A DNA stretch of 8,292 nt from Bacteroidota bacterium (GCA_022571135.1 JACZYK010000103.1:1-8292), one strand, 5' to 3'; positions 1-6,590 are shown, numbered from the stretch's first letter. Numbers and translations: made by a program. The notes: generated by a model not told the origin, from the sequence alone.

Positions 1-443
1 AGTCCAAGCGCCCTCAGCGCATTGGCACACCGATTGGTCTCGACGAAAAGATCCCGGTAGGAAAGCGTTCGCCTGATTCCTTCCTCACCTTCCCAACTGA
101 GCGCCGTCCGGTTCGCCGTTTCCGTTGATTGCCATTTGTCCAGGCAGTTATGAACGATGTTCATCCTACCGTCGAGGCACCATTTGGATAAAGCGATTCC
201 TTCCGAGGTGTCCAGAACTTTGGAGTACGGCTCAAAAAATTCAATCTCAAGATCCTCCAGAACGGCGTTCCAGAACCACTCCGGCTCCCGGATCGAGCGA
301 ATGTGCAACTCGGCCAGAGAATCGATACGATGGGTGGCCATGAAGCGCGTAAGATTACTATCGGAAATCCACTCCGGATCGGGTTTCCAGGCCACCTTTT
401 GTCCGAATGGAAAGGTGTATTTAGTCGGCTGATCGAATGGCAT
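1..443 (-). CDS. Acetyl-CoA synthetase-like AMP-forming acyl-CoA ligase, N-terminal part (cut by left window edge)
   Basis: The minus strand is open from an ATG at 443-441 to the left edge, giving 147 codons with no stop. The product starts MPFDQPTKYTFPFG and carries features of the N-terminal cap region of acetyl-CoA synthetases: EPEWFWNA at residues 53-60, a KWCLDG...NIVHNCLDKW stretch at 87-104, and then the start of the AMP-binding domain (ALSWEGEEG near 114, RTLSYRDL near 125, ETNRCANALRALG at the edge). The family activates a carboxylate with ATP to an acyl-adenylate and transfers it to CoA in the cytosol. The catalytic P-loop-like motif and the C-terminal lysine lie outside the window, so substrate choice (acetate, propionate, acetoacetate or another acid) cannot be read. 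An AAGGAT sequence lies about 13 nt upstream of the ATG. The gene is divergent from the inositol operon. Confidence 0.88.
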   Translation of the reverse strand, partial: MPFDQPTKYTFPFGQKVAWKPDPEWISDSNLTRFMATHRIDSLAELHIRSIREPEWFWNAVLEDLEIEFFEPYSKVLDTSEGIALSKWCLDGRMNIVHNCLDKWQSTETANRTALSWEGEEGIRRTLSYRDLFVETNRCANALRALG

Positions 444-482
444 GACTACGCTCTATATCCTTGAAAATGCGACATCAATTTA

Positions 483-523
483 GCCATCCGACGGCTACAT
501 GGTCTTTATTCTTTACGGATGGC
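483..523. repeat. 8-bp perfect inverted repeat in the divergent intergenic region
   Basis: GCCATCCG at 483-490 is matched by its exact reverse complement CGGATGGC at 516-523, with 25 nt between. A smaller inverted repeat, TAGCC (481-485) and GGCTA (493-497), overlaps the left arm, so two alternative pairings are possible. The element lies between the divergent acyl-CoA ligase and inositol-phosphate synthase genes, about 40 nt upstream of the ligase start and about 67 nt upstream of the promoter proposed for the inositol operon. It could be an operator for a dimeric regulator or a leader hairpin of the ligase mRNA. Only the base pairing is directly seen; any function is inference. Confidence 0.4.
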
Positions 524-589
524 GTTGAGCGTGGTAGCGATCTCGAAAACCTCGCGAATAGGGAACAGTGTGTGGCCAAATCCTTATAT

Positions 590-619
590 TTGACCGCTTT
601 AATAATTGATCACTCTAAT
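590..619 (+). promoter_or_regulatory. Predicted sigma70-like promoter of the inositol operon
   Basis: TTGACC (590-595, 5 of 6 to the TTGACA consensus) and TCTAAT (614-619, 5 of 6 to TATAAT) are separated by 18 nt in an AT-rich stretch directly before the inositol-phosphate synthase gene. Transcription would begin near 626, only about 8 nt before the ATG at 634, giving an almost leaderless mRNA. This agrees with the lack of a Shine-Dalgarno sequence there. A Bacteroidota-type TAnnTTTG match (TATATTTG, 585-592) overlaps the -35 hexamer but has no convincing TTG box upstream, so I prefer the classical reading. Confidence 0.45.
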
Positions 620-633
620 TGTTACCAGTATAT

Positions 634-1956
634 ATGACATCGACTTCGAGCATTCAGCCCCATAATGGAAAGCTGCTCGTGCTGCTACCGGGATTGGGAG
701 CGGTGGCAACGACATTTATCGCCGGCGTTGAAGCGGTCAGACGGGATCTGGCCCTACCCATCGGATCCGTATCGCAGATGCAGACGATCCGTCTCGGACA
801 GCGTTCCGAAAACAGAAATCCGCTTATCAGAGATTTCGTCGACCTCGCGCCGCTCAGTGATCTGGAGTTCGGGGGCTGGGATGTTTTTCCGGATGACGCT
901 TTTGATGCCGCCGTTCGGGCCGCCGTTCTGGACTCGAAACTGCTGGATCCGCTGGAGGATTTCCTGCGAACCATCCGGCCGATGGAGGCGGTGTTCAGTC
1001 GTGAATATGTCAGGCGACTGGACGGTCCCAACGTAAAGTCGGCGAAGAGCAAATATGATCTGGCCGAGGCTCTTCGCGAGGACATCCGGAAGCGGATCTC
1101 GGAGACGGGCGCAGATCGCGCCGTGATGGTCTGGTGCGGTTCCACGGAAGTGTACATGCGCCCGAGCGCCTGCCACGATGACATCGAGGCCTTCGTGGAG
1201 GGAATGAAAAAAAACGACTCCGCGATCGCTCCTTCACAGCTCTATGCCTACGCGGCTATCATGGAGGGCTTACCCTACGCCAACGGCGCTCCCAACCTGT
1301 CGGCGGATTCCAGGGCGCTCGAGAGCCTTGCCGCCGATCGAGGCGTACCGATCGCCGGGAAAGACTTCAAGACGGGACAGACCCTGATGAAAACGATTCT
1401 GGCGCCGGGTCTCAAGGCCCGCATGCTGGGTATCCATGGGTGGTTCTCGACGAATATTCTGGGCAATCGGGACGGAGAAGTTCTGGATGATCCGGATAGC
1501 TTTAGGTCGAAAGAGGTTACCAAGCAGGGCGTATTGGATACCATCCTTCAGCCGGAGCTTTATCCTGAACTGTATGGTGACCTGTATCACAAGGTCAGAA
1601 TAAACTATTACCCCCCTCGTGGGGACTCAAAAGAAGGCTGGGACAGCATCGATATCTTCGGCTGGCTGGGATATGATATGCAGATCAAGCTGAACTTTCT
1701 CTGCCGTGACTCCATTCTCGCAGCACCGATTGTGCTCGATCTGGCGCTTTTTCTCGATCTGGCCGGTCGTTCTGGCCTGTCCGGTATCCAGGAATGGCTT
1801 TCGTTCTACTTCAAGAGCCCGCATGTACGCGAAGGCCACATTCAGGAACACGACATCTTCATCCAGCACGTGCGGTTGAAGAACACGCTCCGCGTTCTCG
1901 CCGGAAAGGAGCCGGTGACGCATTTGTCCGAGAATTACACGCTGGAGCATCTTTAG
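634..1956 (+). CDS. ino1: Myo-inositol-1-phosphate synthase (inositol-3-phosphate synthase)
   Basis: The 440-residue product is a cytosolic NAD-dependent isomerase that converts D-glucose 6-phosphate to 1L-myo-inositol 1-phosphate, the first step of inositol synthesis. The N-terminus has a dinucleotide-binding stretch LLPGLGAVATT (17-27). The hallmark synthase motifs follow in order: GKDFKTGQT (242-250), GWFSTNILGNRDGEV (269-283), FRSKEVTKQ (290-298), and a C-terminal KLNFLCRDSILAAPIVLDL (352-370). The lysine-rich central motifs correspond to the active-site region of the family. Length is between the short thermophile type and the 500-residue eukaryotic type. ATG 634 is chosen over the in-frame TTG at 619, because the TTG overlaps the predicted -10 box. 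No Shine-Dalgarno sequence is visible before the ATG. The stop TAG overlaps the next gene's GTG by one base, so the two are almost certainly translationally coupled. Confidence 0.93.
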   Translation: MTSTSSIQPHNGKLLVLLPGLGAVATTFIAGVEAVRRDLALPIGSVSQMQTIRLGQRSENRNPLIRDFVDLAPLSDLEFGGWDVFPDDAFDAAVRAAVLDSKLLDPLEDFLRTIRPMEAVFSREYVRRLDGPNVKSAKSKYDLAEALREDIRKRISETGADRAVMVWCGSTEVYMRPSACHDDIEAFVEGMKKNDSAIAPSQLYAYAAIMEGLPYANGAPNLSADSRALESLAADRGVPIAGKDFKTGQTLMKTILAPGLKARMLGIHGWFSTNILGNRDGEVLDDPDSFRSKEVTKQGVLDTILQPELYPELYGDLYHKVRINYYPPRGDSKEGWDSIDIFGWLGYDMQIKLNFLCRDSILAAPIVLDLALFLDLAGRSGLSGIQEWLSFYFKSPHVREGHIQEHDIFIQHVRLKNTLRVLAGKEPVTHLSENYTLEHL

Positions 1957-2753
1957 TGGCTACACGTTTCGATGAATCCTCCGTCGCTGCGGCGACCGGG
2001 GTCGTGCTTGCAGCCGGTATGGGATCCAGGTTAGCCGGTGGGCGCGATGAAACAGGCCTCAAGCCTCTTACGGCTGTTGCAGGTCGTTCCCTCATGCTTC
2101 GTACTCTCGGGAGCCTCGAGATTGCGGGGTGCACGCGTGTGGTGATCGTACTCGGCTACGGTGGGTCCGATGTCCGGAAGGCGATCGAATCGCACTATTC
2201 CGGACATCTTGAACTCTTTTTTGTGGAGAATCCCCTGTACAAGCTGTCAAACGGTCTTTCCGTGCTCTCGGCCGCTCCGTACGTAGGAAAGAGATTTTTG
2301 CTTACGATGGCGGATCACATTTACGGAGATGAGGTCATGCTTCTGGCGCGAGGGCATATTCCCCCCGCCTACGGGGCCACGCTTCTCGTTGACAGCAAGC
2401 TGGACGACATTTTCGACATGGACGATGCCATGAAAGTTCGAGCTCACGAGGGAAGAGTTCTCGACATCGGAAAGCAATTGACCGATTTCAACTGCGTTGA
2501 CACCGGTCTCTTTGTCTGTACGCCTGGTCTGATACAGGCGATTCGGGAGGAATATGAAGAGCGGGGTGATGCATCTCTGTCGGACGGCGTTGCCAGGCTT
2601 GCGAGCTCCGGCTCTATGACGCTACTGGATATCGGTCCGGGATACTGGCAGGATGTGGATACACCGGAAATGCTCAGGGAGGCTGAGAAACACCTTAACC
2701 GGGTAAAACCTGAGAGCGCCATACGCGTTTCAGAGCGCTCGAACAACGAATAA
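1956..2753 (+). CDS. CTP:inositol-1-phosphate cytidylyltransferase, stand-alone (CDP-inositol synthesis)
   Basis: This 265-residue MobA-like nucleotidyltransferase most likely joins CTP and L-myo-inositol 1-phosphate to give CDP-inositol. Visible motifs are the nucleotide-binding LAAGMGSRL (18-26) with K36 in GLKPL, NPLYKLSNGLSVLSA (92-106), the metal-binding ADHIYG (119-124, with D120), DIGKQL near 170, VDTGLFV (181-187), and a C-terminal GYWQDVDTP (229-237). This combination resembles the cytidylyltransferase half of archaeal and Thermotogales IPCT/DIPPS enzymes. The protein ends soon after the last motif and lacks the membrane CDP-alcohol phosphotransferase half. GTG 1956 is chosen because GGAG lies 8 nt upstream, the GTG overlaps the preceding stop (TAGTG), and the next in-frame ATG falls inside the nucleotide-binding loop. 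Its position directly after the inositol-phosphate synthase gene supports the substrate. A related sugar-alcohol phosphate is a less likely alternative. Confidence 0.85.
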   Translation: MATRFDESSVAAATGVVLAAGMGSRLAGGRDETGLKPLTAVAGRSLMLRTLGSLEIAGCTRVVIVLGYGGSDVRKAIESHYSGHLELFFVENPLYKLSNGLSVLSAAPYVGKRFLLTMADHIYGDEVMLLARGHIPPAYGATLLVDSKLDDIFDMDDAMKVRAHEGRVLDIGKQLTDFNCVDTGLFVCTPGLIQAIREEYEERGDASLSDGVARLASSGSMTLLDIGPGYWQDVDTPEMLREAEKHLNRVKPESAIRVSERSNNE

Positions 2754-2765
2754 TGAAGGCAAATG

Positions 2766-4118
2766 ATGTCCCACAGGAGTAGACGACCGGCTTTTCTTCT
2801 TTTTACATCGCTGATTCTTGCGGCCGGCTGCGCGGCCCCTGACATGGAATCCGGAATGGTAGCGGATCTGTTCGAGGGACCGGATCCAGGTGATCCCAAT
2901 TCCATGATCGTGTTTCGAGATGCCATCTATATGCAGATGGATGATGGAGTGCTGGGCAAAGAAATATGGAGATTCGACGGCGCCCGGCTGTCGAACGTGA
3001 CGGATATCGTTCCAGGCCGGGGTACCGGTCTTCCGGCCAGATTTATAGAATATCAGGGCGAGCTGTATTTCACGGCCTTGAAGGAGCCTTACGGGAGAGA
3101 ACTATGGAAGATGGACGGTAACAGGCCCCGTCTCATTCGTGACATCGGGAATAATCCACAGAGCTCCAATCCATCCGAACTGACGATTTTCCAGGACGTG
3201 CTCTACTTCCGGGCCAACGACGGGGAACTGGGATACGAGCTCTGGCGCTGGGACGGATCGCAGATCGAACTCGTGTCGGATATCAATCAAGGCAGCGGCA
3301 GCTCGACGCCGAGGGGCTTCTACATCCACGACGGATCTCTGTATTTCGCGGCGGATCTGAGTGGATTCGGGACCGAGCTTTTCAGGTATGACGGTAGAGA
3401 AGTGGTCATGGTGGCCGATATCAATCCGGGACCGTCTGGATCGCGTCCCTCTGAGCTGGTCTCGTTTGAGGGTCATCTGTATTTCTGGGCCTACACCGAT
3501 GTAACAGGTGTCGAACTATGGAAATACGATGGTGCCGACGCAACGCTGACCCGTGACATCAATCCTGGACCGGACGGATCCAATCCTCGCGGTCTCAAGG
3601 TTTTTGAAGGAGGACTGTATTTCTCTGCCACCAGTCCGGATCAGGGGAAGGAGTTGTGGGCTGTCAAGGGCGGCGAAGTGTCCATTGCCGCCGACATCAG
3701 AGAAGGGCGAGAAGGGAGTTCACCGGGTGAGTTTCTGTCAACCCCGGAAGCCCTCTATTTCACGGCAAACGACGGAACGTCGGGGACCGAATTGTGGAGG
3801 GTTGCAGGAGGGGTGATTGAAATGGTCGCAGATATTCATCCTGGAGTCGCTGGAAGCGATCCTCATGCCCTCTTACCGCACGCCGGTTGGATCTACTTCA
3901 CCGCAACGACCGACGACGAAGGATTTGAACTGTGGAGATCCAATGGGGAATCGGCAGAGTTCATTCAAGAAATCTGGCCCGGCGAGAGGAGTTCCCACCC
4001 GGGTAATTTTACGTCGTTCAGAAAAAAGATTTGTTTCTCGGCGGCCGACGGAAGCCATGGCCGGGAACTTTGGTGCTACGATCACGATGACATAGTTCCG
4101 ATCCGGACCGTCAAATAG
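2766..4118 (+). CDS. Lipoprotein built from nine 46-residue ELWxxDG repeats
   Basis: The predicted product is an exported lipid-anchored protein consisting almost only of repeats. The signal sequence ends in the lipobox-like LILAAGC (Cys at residue 23 counting from the first ATG at 2763). The repeats have a core resembling ELWRxDG...VxDIxPGxxGSxPxxL...GxLYFxAxDGxxG. The glutamate of the ELW motif falls at residues 67, 113, 159, 205, 251, 297, 343, 389 and 435 (same numbering), an exact 46-residue spacing throughout; one copy reads EIW and one ELF. The pattern matches the bacterial ELWxxDG-repeat family. A beta-propeller-like fold is inferred from repeat length and the LYF/ELW strand pattern. 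Two adjacent ATGs (2763, 2766) are possible; the second sits 6 nt after AAGG and is preferred. It starts 12 nt after the cytidylyltransferase stop, indicating one operon. Ligand and function are unknown. Confidence 0.88.
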   Translation: MSHRSRRPAFLLFTSLILAAGCAAPDMESGMVADLFEGPDPGDPNSMIVFRDAIYMQMDDGVLGKEIWRFDGARLSNVTDIVPGRGTGLPARFIEYQGELYFTALKEPYGRELWKMDGNRPRLIRDIGNNPQSSNPSELTIFQDVLYFRANDGELGYELWRWDGSQIELVSDINQGSGSSTPRGFYIHDGSLYFAADLSGFGTELFRYDGREVVMVADINPGPSGSRPSELVSFEGHLYFWAYTDVTGVELWKYDGADATLTRDINPGPDGSNPRGLKVFEGGLYFSATSPDQGKELWAVKGGEVSIAADIREGREGSSPGEFLSTPEALYFTANDGTSGTELWRVAGGVIEMVADIHPGVAGSDPHALLPHAGWIYFTATTDDEGFELWRSNGESAEFIQEIWPGERSSHPGNFTSFRKKICFSAADGSHGRELWCYDHDDIVPIRTVK

Positions 4119-4132
4119 ACAATCCGGCAGGA

Positions 4133-4142
4133 CCGGGCCCGG
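4133..4142. repeat. 10-bp GC-only palindrome in the convergent gap
   Basis: CCGGGCCCGG is a perfect 10-bp palindrome in the 27-nt gap between the converging stop codons of the repeat lipoprotein and homogentisate dioxygenase genes. AATCC (4121-4125) and GGATT (4152-4156) flank it and could extend a bulged hairpin. There is no T-run on either side, so it is not a recognisable intrinsic terminator. It could be a weak bidirectional end structure or chance in GC-rich DNA. Confidence 0.3.
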
Positions 4143-4145
4143 GAA

Positions 4146-5330
4146 TCAGGAGGATTCGTTGCCTGAATGGACCTCCGGGCGCCAGGAGAGCATATAGTCC
4201 TCATCCTCGTGTTCTATGGCCGACGTCGTGAGCCTCAGCGGTCTGAACGTATCGATCATTACCGCGAGCTCATCCGTCCCCTTTTTCCCGATGCTGGCCT
4301 CAACGGTTCCGGGGTGAGGTCCGTGTGCGATTCCGCCGGGATGGAGGGTGAACGACCCTGAGCTGATACCCATTCGGCTCATGAAATTACCTTCGACATA
4401 GTACAAAACCTCATCCGAATCAATATTGGAGTGGTTGTACGGAACAGGAATGGCAAGCGGGTGATAATCGTAGAGCCGCGGGACGAAAGAGCAAATAACA
4501 AAGTTTCTTCCGGCGAAATGCTGATGGGTCGGGGGAGGCATGTGTACACGTCCCGTGATGGGTTCAAAGTCGTATATGGACGTGGCGTAGGGATACATGT
4601 ATCCATCCCATCCCACAACGTCGAATGGGTGATACCGGAAGTAGAGACGATGAAGGTAACCGTGTTTAGCGATCCTCACTTCAAACTCACCTTCCTCGTC
4701 GATCGTGATGAGTTCCGTCGGTGGGCGAAAGTCTCGTTCGCAGTATGGACTACTCTCGAGGAGCTGTCCGAATTCGTTTCGGTACCTTTTCGGAGTGCGG
4801 ATTTCCGAGAACGACTCAATAACGAGTAGACGGGGTGGAGCTCCACCATCGAAATTCCATCTGTGCGTCACTGTTCGCGGAACATGTACATAATCGCCTT
4901 TCGAAAACCCTACCCGGCCATAGGGGCTTTCGAGAGAACCGGATCCTTCGTGGACAAAGATCAGTTCGTCGGCAACGGCATTTCTGAAGAAATAGTCCAT
5001 TGGTTCGACGGGTGAGCAGAGGGCAATGCGGACGTCTTCATTTCCCATCACATACGTACGACCCGATAGCCAGTCTCCCCCTGCTTCGATCTCGAAGCCC
5101 TTGATGTGTCGATGGCAAAGGTAATTCAGATCCACGTAATCGACCCCGTAGGGAATAGGATCTTCGATTCTCTCGACTACCGTCGGCGGGTGGAGGTGGT
5201 AGGCGATCGCCTGTATACCGCTGAATCCTTCTGCTCCGATTACTTCCTCGCTGTAAAGTGTACCGTCGGGTTTACGCATCTGCGTGTGCCGCTTGTGCGG
5301 CACCTTACCCATTCGGATGTAATGTGGCAT
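4146..5330 (-). CDS. hmgA: Homogentisate 1,2-dioxygenase, short cupin type
   Basis: The 394-residue product is predicted to open the ring of homogentisate with O2 and Fe(II) to give maleylacetoacetate, the second step of this tyrosine/phenylalanine catabolic branch. The N-terminus (MPHYIRMGKVPHKRHTQMRKPDGTLYSE) is typical of the shorter bacterial family annotated as homogentisate dioxygenase rather than the roughly 430-residue Pseudomonas/human form. Two cupin-like halves are visible: VHEGSGSLESPYGRVGFSKGDYVHVPRT (126-153) and a C-terminal iron site. H300 and E307 in NHSNIDSDEV, and H336 in GGIAHGPHPG, are the likely iron ligands by comparison with H335/E341/H371 of the human enzyme; His-to-Glu spacing is one longer here. 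ATG 5330 has GAGGA a few nt upstream. The gene lies 77 nt downstream of hpd on the same strand, which strongly supports the assignment. Confidence 0.87.
   Translation of the reverse strand: MPHYIRMGKVPHKRHTQMRKPDGTLYSEEVIGAEGFSGIQAIAYHLHPPTVVERIEDPIPYGVDYVDLNYLCHRHIKGFEIEAGGDWLSGRTYVMGNEDVRIALCSPVEPMDYFFRNAVADELIFVHEGSGSLESPYGRVGFSKGDYVHVPRTVTHRWNFDGGAPPRLLVIESFSEIRTPKRYRNEFGQLLESSPYCERDFRPPTELITIDEEGEFEVRIAKHGYLHRLYFRYHPFDVVGWDGYMYPYATSIYDFEPITGRVHMPPPTHQHFAGRNFVICSFVPRLYDYHPLAIPVPYNHSNIDSDEVLYYVEGNFMSRMGISSGSFTLHPGGIAHGPHPGTVEASIGKKGTDELAVMIDTFRPLRLTTSAIEHEDEDYMLSWRPEVHSGNESS
5286..5303 (-). other. Perfect 7-bp hairpin at the beginning of the hmgA coding region
   Basis: GTGCCGC (5286-5292) and GCGGCAC (5297-5303) form a perfect 7-bp GC-rich stem with a 4-nt loop. 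On the mRNA the loop reads ACAA. The element covers nucleotides 28-45 of the coding sequence (codons for VPHKRH). Such a stem so near the start codon may affect initiation or mRNA stability, but it may also simply reflect coding constraint. Confidence 0.4.
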
Positions 5331-5366
5331 GGGTTCCTCGTTGCGAGTCTTATGTTGGTAGGGATT

Positions 5367-5388
5367 ACCGTGCCGGATCCGGTCCGGT
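5367..5388. repeat. Interrupted 22-bp palindrome in the hpd-hmgA spacer
   Basis: The core CCGGATCCGG (5373-5382) is a perfect palindrome and is flanked symmetrically by ACCG (5367-5370) and CGGT (5385-5388), with two unmatched bases on each side of the core. The whole element is therefore a 22-bp inverted repeat with 18 of 22 positions symmetric. It lies in the 77-nt gap between hpd and hmgA, about 37 nt upstream of the hmgA start. It could be an operator, a processing hairpin, or an attenuating structure; the sequence does not decide. Confidence 0.4.
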
Positions 5389-5407
5389 GAAAAGAATCCC
5401 CATTACG

Positions 5408-6544
5408 TTAGAGGTTACCGCGGCGCTCCTGCTCCTTCTCGATGGACTCGAAAAGGGCTTTGAAATTCCCCTTTCCGAAAGAGCGAGCCCCTTTTCGCTG
5501 GATTATTTCGTAAAAAAGGGTCGGTCGATCCTGGACGGGCTTGCTGAATATCTGAAGCAGGTATCCTTCATCGTCCCTGTCCACCAGAATTCCAAGATCC
5601 TTTAACACGGCAATTTGCTCATCAATCTGTCCAACGCGGGCCGTCAGTGTATCGTAGTAAGTGGTCGGTATGTTCAGGAATTCAACGCCCCTGTCTCTCA
5701 GTTCGGTCACCGTTTCGATGATATTGTTCGTGGTCATGGCGATATGCTGGCACCCGGCGCCGTGGTAAAAATCCAGATACTCCTCGATCTGACTTTTCCT
5801 ACGGCCGACAGCGGGTTCGTTTATCGGGAATTTGATCCGATCGTTTCCGTTGGACATGACCTTGGACATGAGTGCCGAATACTCGGTGGAGATATCCTTA
5901 TCGTCGAAAGAGAGGAGGTTTCTGAATCCCATCACGTCTGCATAGAAATCGGCATACCTGTTCATGTCACCGAGGATGACGTTGCCGACACAGTGATCCA
6001 CATGTCGCAATCCAACATCCGAAGGAGACCAGAATCGATTCGAACGGGATACAAATCCGGGCATAAAAGCGCCTGAGTATCCGTTGCGCTGGACGAATGT
6101 GTGAATCGTATCTCCATACGTCTCGATAGCAGCCAGAACGACGCTGCCGTACTCATCCGTTAGCGTCTCCGGCTCTCGTACGGCGACGGCACCCCGGCGT
6201 ACCGTTTCCTCGAACGAATACGTGGCGTCGTCTACGCAGAGAGCGATGTCTTTGACGCCGTCGCCATGTTTTTGCACATGCTCGGCTACGAGAGAATCCG
6301 GGTGAAGCGCCGACGTCAGGACGAACCTGATCTTGCCCTGCTGAACCAGATAGGAAGTTCTGTCACGAACTCCTGTCTCCAGGCCCCGGTAGGCTTCCAG
6401 CTGGAATCCGAAGGCACTCTGGTAGTAGTAGGCCGCCTGCCTGGCGTTGCCCACATAGAATTCTATATAGTCCGTATCGTTGATCGGAAGAAAATCCTGT
6501 CCGGTATCCGGGTTCGAACGAGCTTCAAGTGTTGTGGTAGTCAT
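5408..6544 (-). CDS. hpd: 4-hydroxyphenylpyruvate dioxygenase
   Basis: The 378-residue product is an Fe(II)-dependent dioxygenase that converts 4-hydroxyphenylpyruvate, the transamination product of tyrosine, to homogentisate with CO2 release. Two vicinal-oxygen-chelate halves are visible, the first starting at DYIEFYVGNARQAAYYY (25-41). The second, catalytic half carries the iron triad: H184 in VDHCVGN, H267 in GCQHIAM, and E346 in TLFYEIIQR. Other signatures are KFPINEPAVGRRKSQIEEYLDFY (238-260), GYLLQIFSKPVQDRPTLF (327-344), and the C-terminal GKGNFKALFESIE (357-369) helix that closes the active site. The 184-to-267 spacing equals that of the human ligands (183 to 266). The sequence is of the eukaryote-like long type. 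ATG 6544 is the only sensible start; no Shine-Dalgarno sequence is visible. hmgA, which uses its product, follows 77 nt downstream. Confidence 0.96.
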   Translation of the reverse strand: MTTTTLEARSNPDTGQDFLPINDTDYIEFYVGNARQAAYYYQSAFGFQLEAYRGLETGVRDRTSYLVQQGKIRFVLTSALHPDSLVAEHVQKHGDGVKDIALCVDDATYSFEETVRRGAVAVREPETLTDEYGSVVLAAIETYGDTIHTFVQRNGYSGAFMPGFVSRSNRFWSPSDVGLRHVDHCVGNVILGDMNRYADFYADVMGFRNLLSFDDKDISTEYSALMSKVMSNGNDRIKFPINEPAVGRRKSQIEEYLDFYHGAGCQHIAMTTNNIIETVTELRDRGVEFLNIPTTYYDTLTARVGQIDEQIAVLKDLGILVDRDDEGYLLQIFSKPVQDRPTLFYEIIQRKGARSFGKGNFKALFESIEKEQERRGNL

Positions 6545-6590
6545 GTGATAGACGGTCTGGGTGGAACCGGGCGATCTGAGTGGAGCCGTG

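Noticed and set aside
452..478. Minus-strand promoter TTGATG-N15-TATAGA for the acyl-CoA ligase gene
   Set aside because: The 15-nt spacing is poor, and the -10 box would overlap the only visible ribosome-site candidate (AAGGAT).
619..633. TTG at 619 as the start of the inositol-phosphate synthase (adds LPVY before the ATG)
   Set aside because: It overlaps the predicted -10 box, so it would not be transcribed, and no ribosome site precedes it. ATG 634 fits better.
654..1184. Long antisense open frame across the inositol-phosphate synthase gene
   Set aside because: The sense frame encodes a clear family protein with all motifs; the antisense product is arginine/serine-rich with no recognisable domain.
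1794..1955. ATG 1794 as the start of the cytidylyltransferase
   Set aside because: The extra 54 residues would lie entirely within the preceding gene and do not resemble the family. GTG 1956 has GGAG 8 nt upstream and a one-base stop/start overlap.
2859..4118. The regular 138-nt period taken as a CRISPR or DNA-level tandem repeat array
   Set aside because: Period and motifs are conserved at the protein level with much silent and conservative change; there are no identical DNA repeats or unique spacers.
4119..4145. Intrinsic bidirectional terminator between the converging genes
   Set aside because: A GC palindrome is present but has no loop and no T-tract on either strand, so I list it only as a palindrome.
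5615..6076. 153-codon plus-strand open frame across hpd
   Set aside because: It is a shadow of the dioxygenase gene, whose iron triad and C-terminal motifs are intact on the minus strand.
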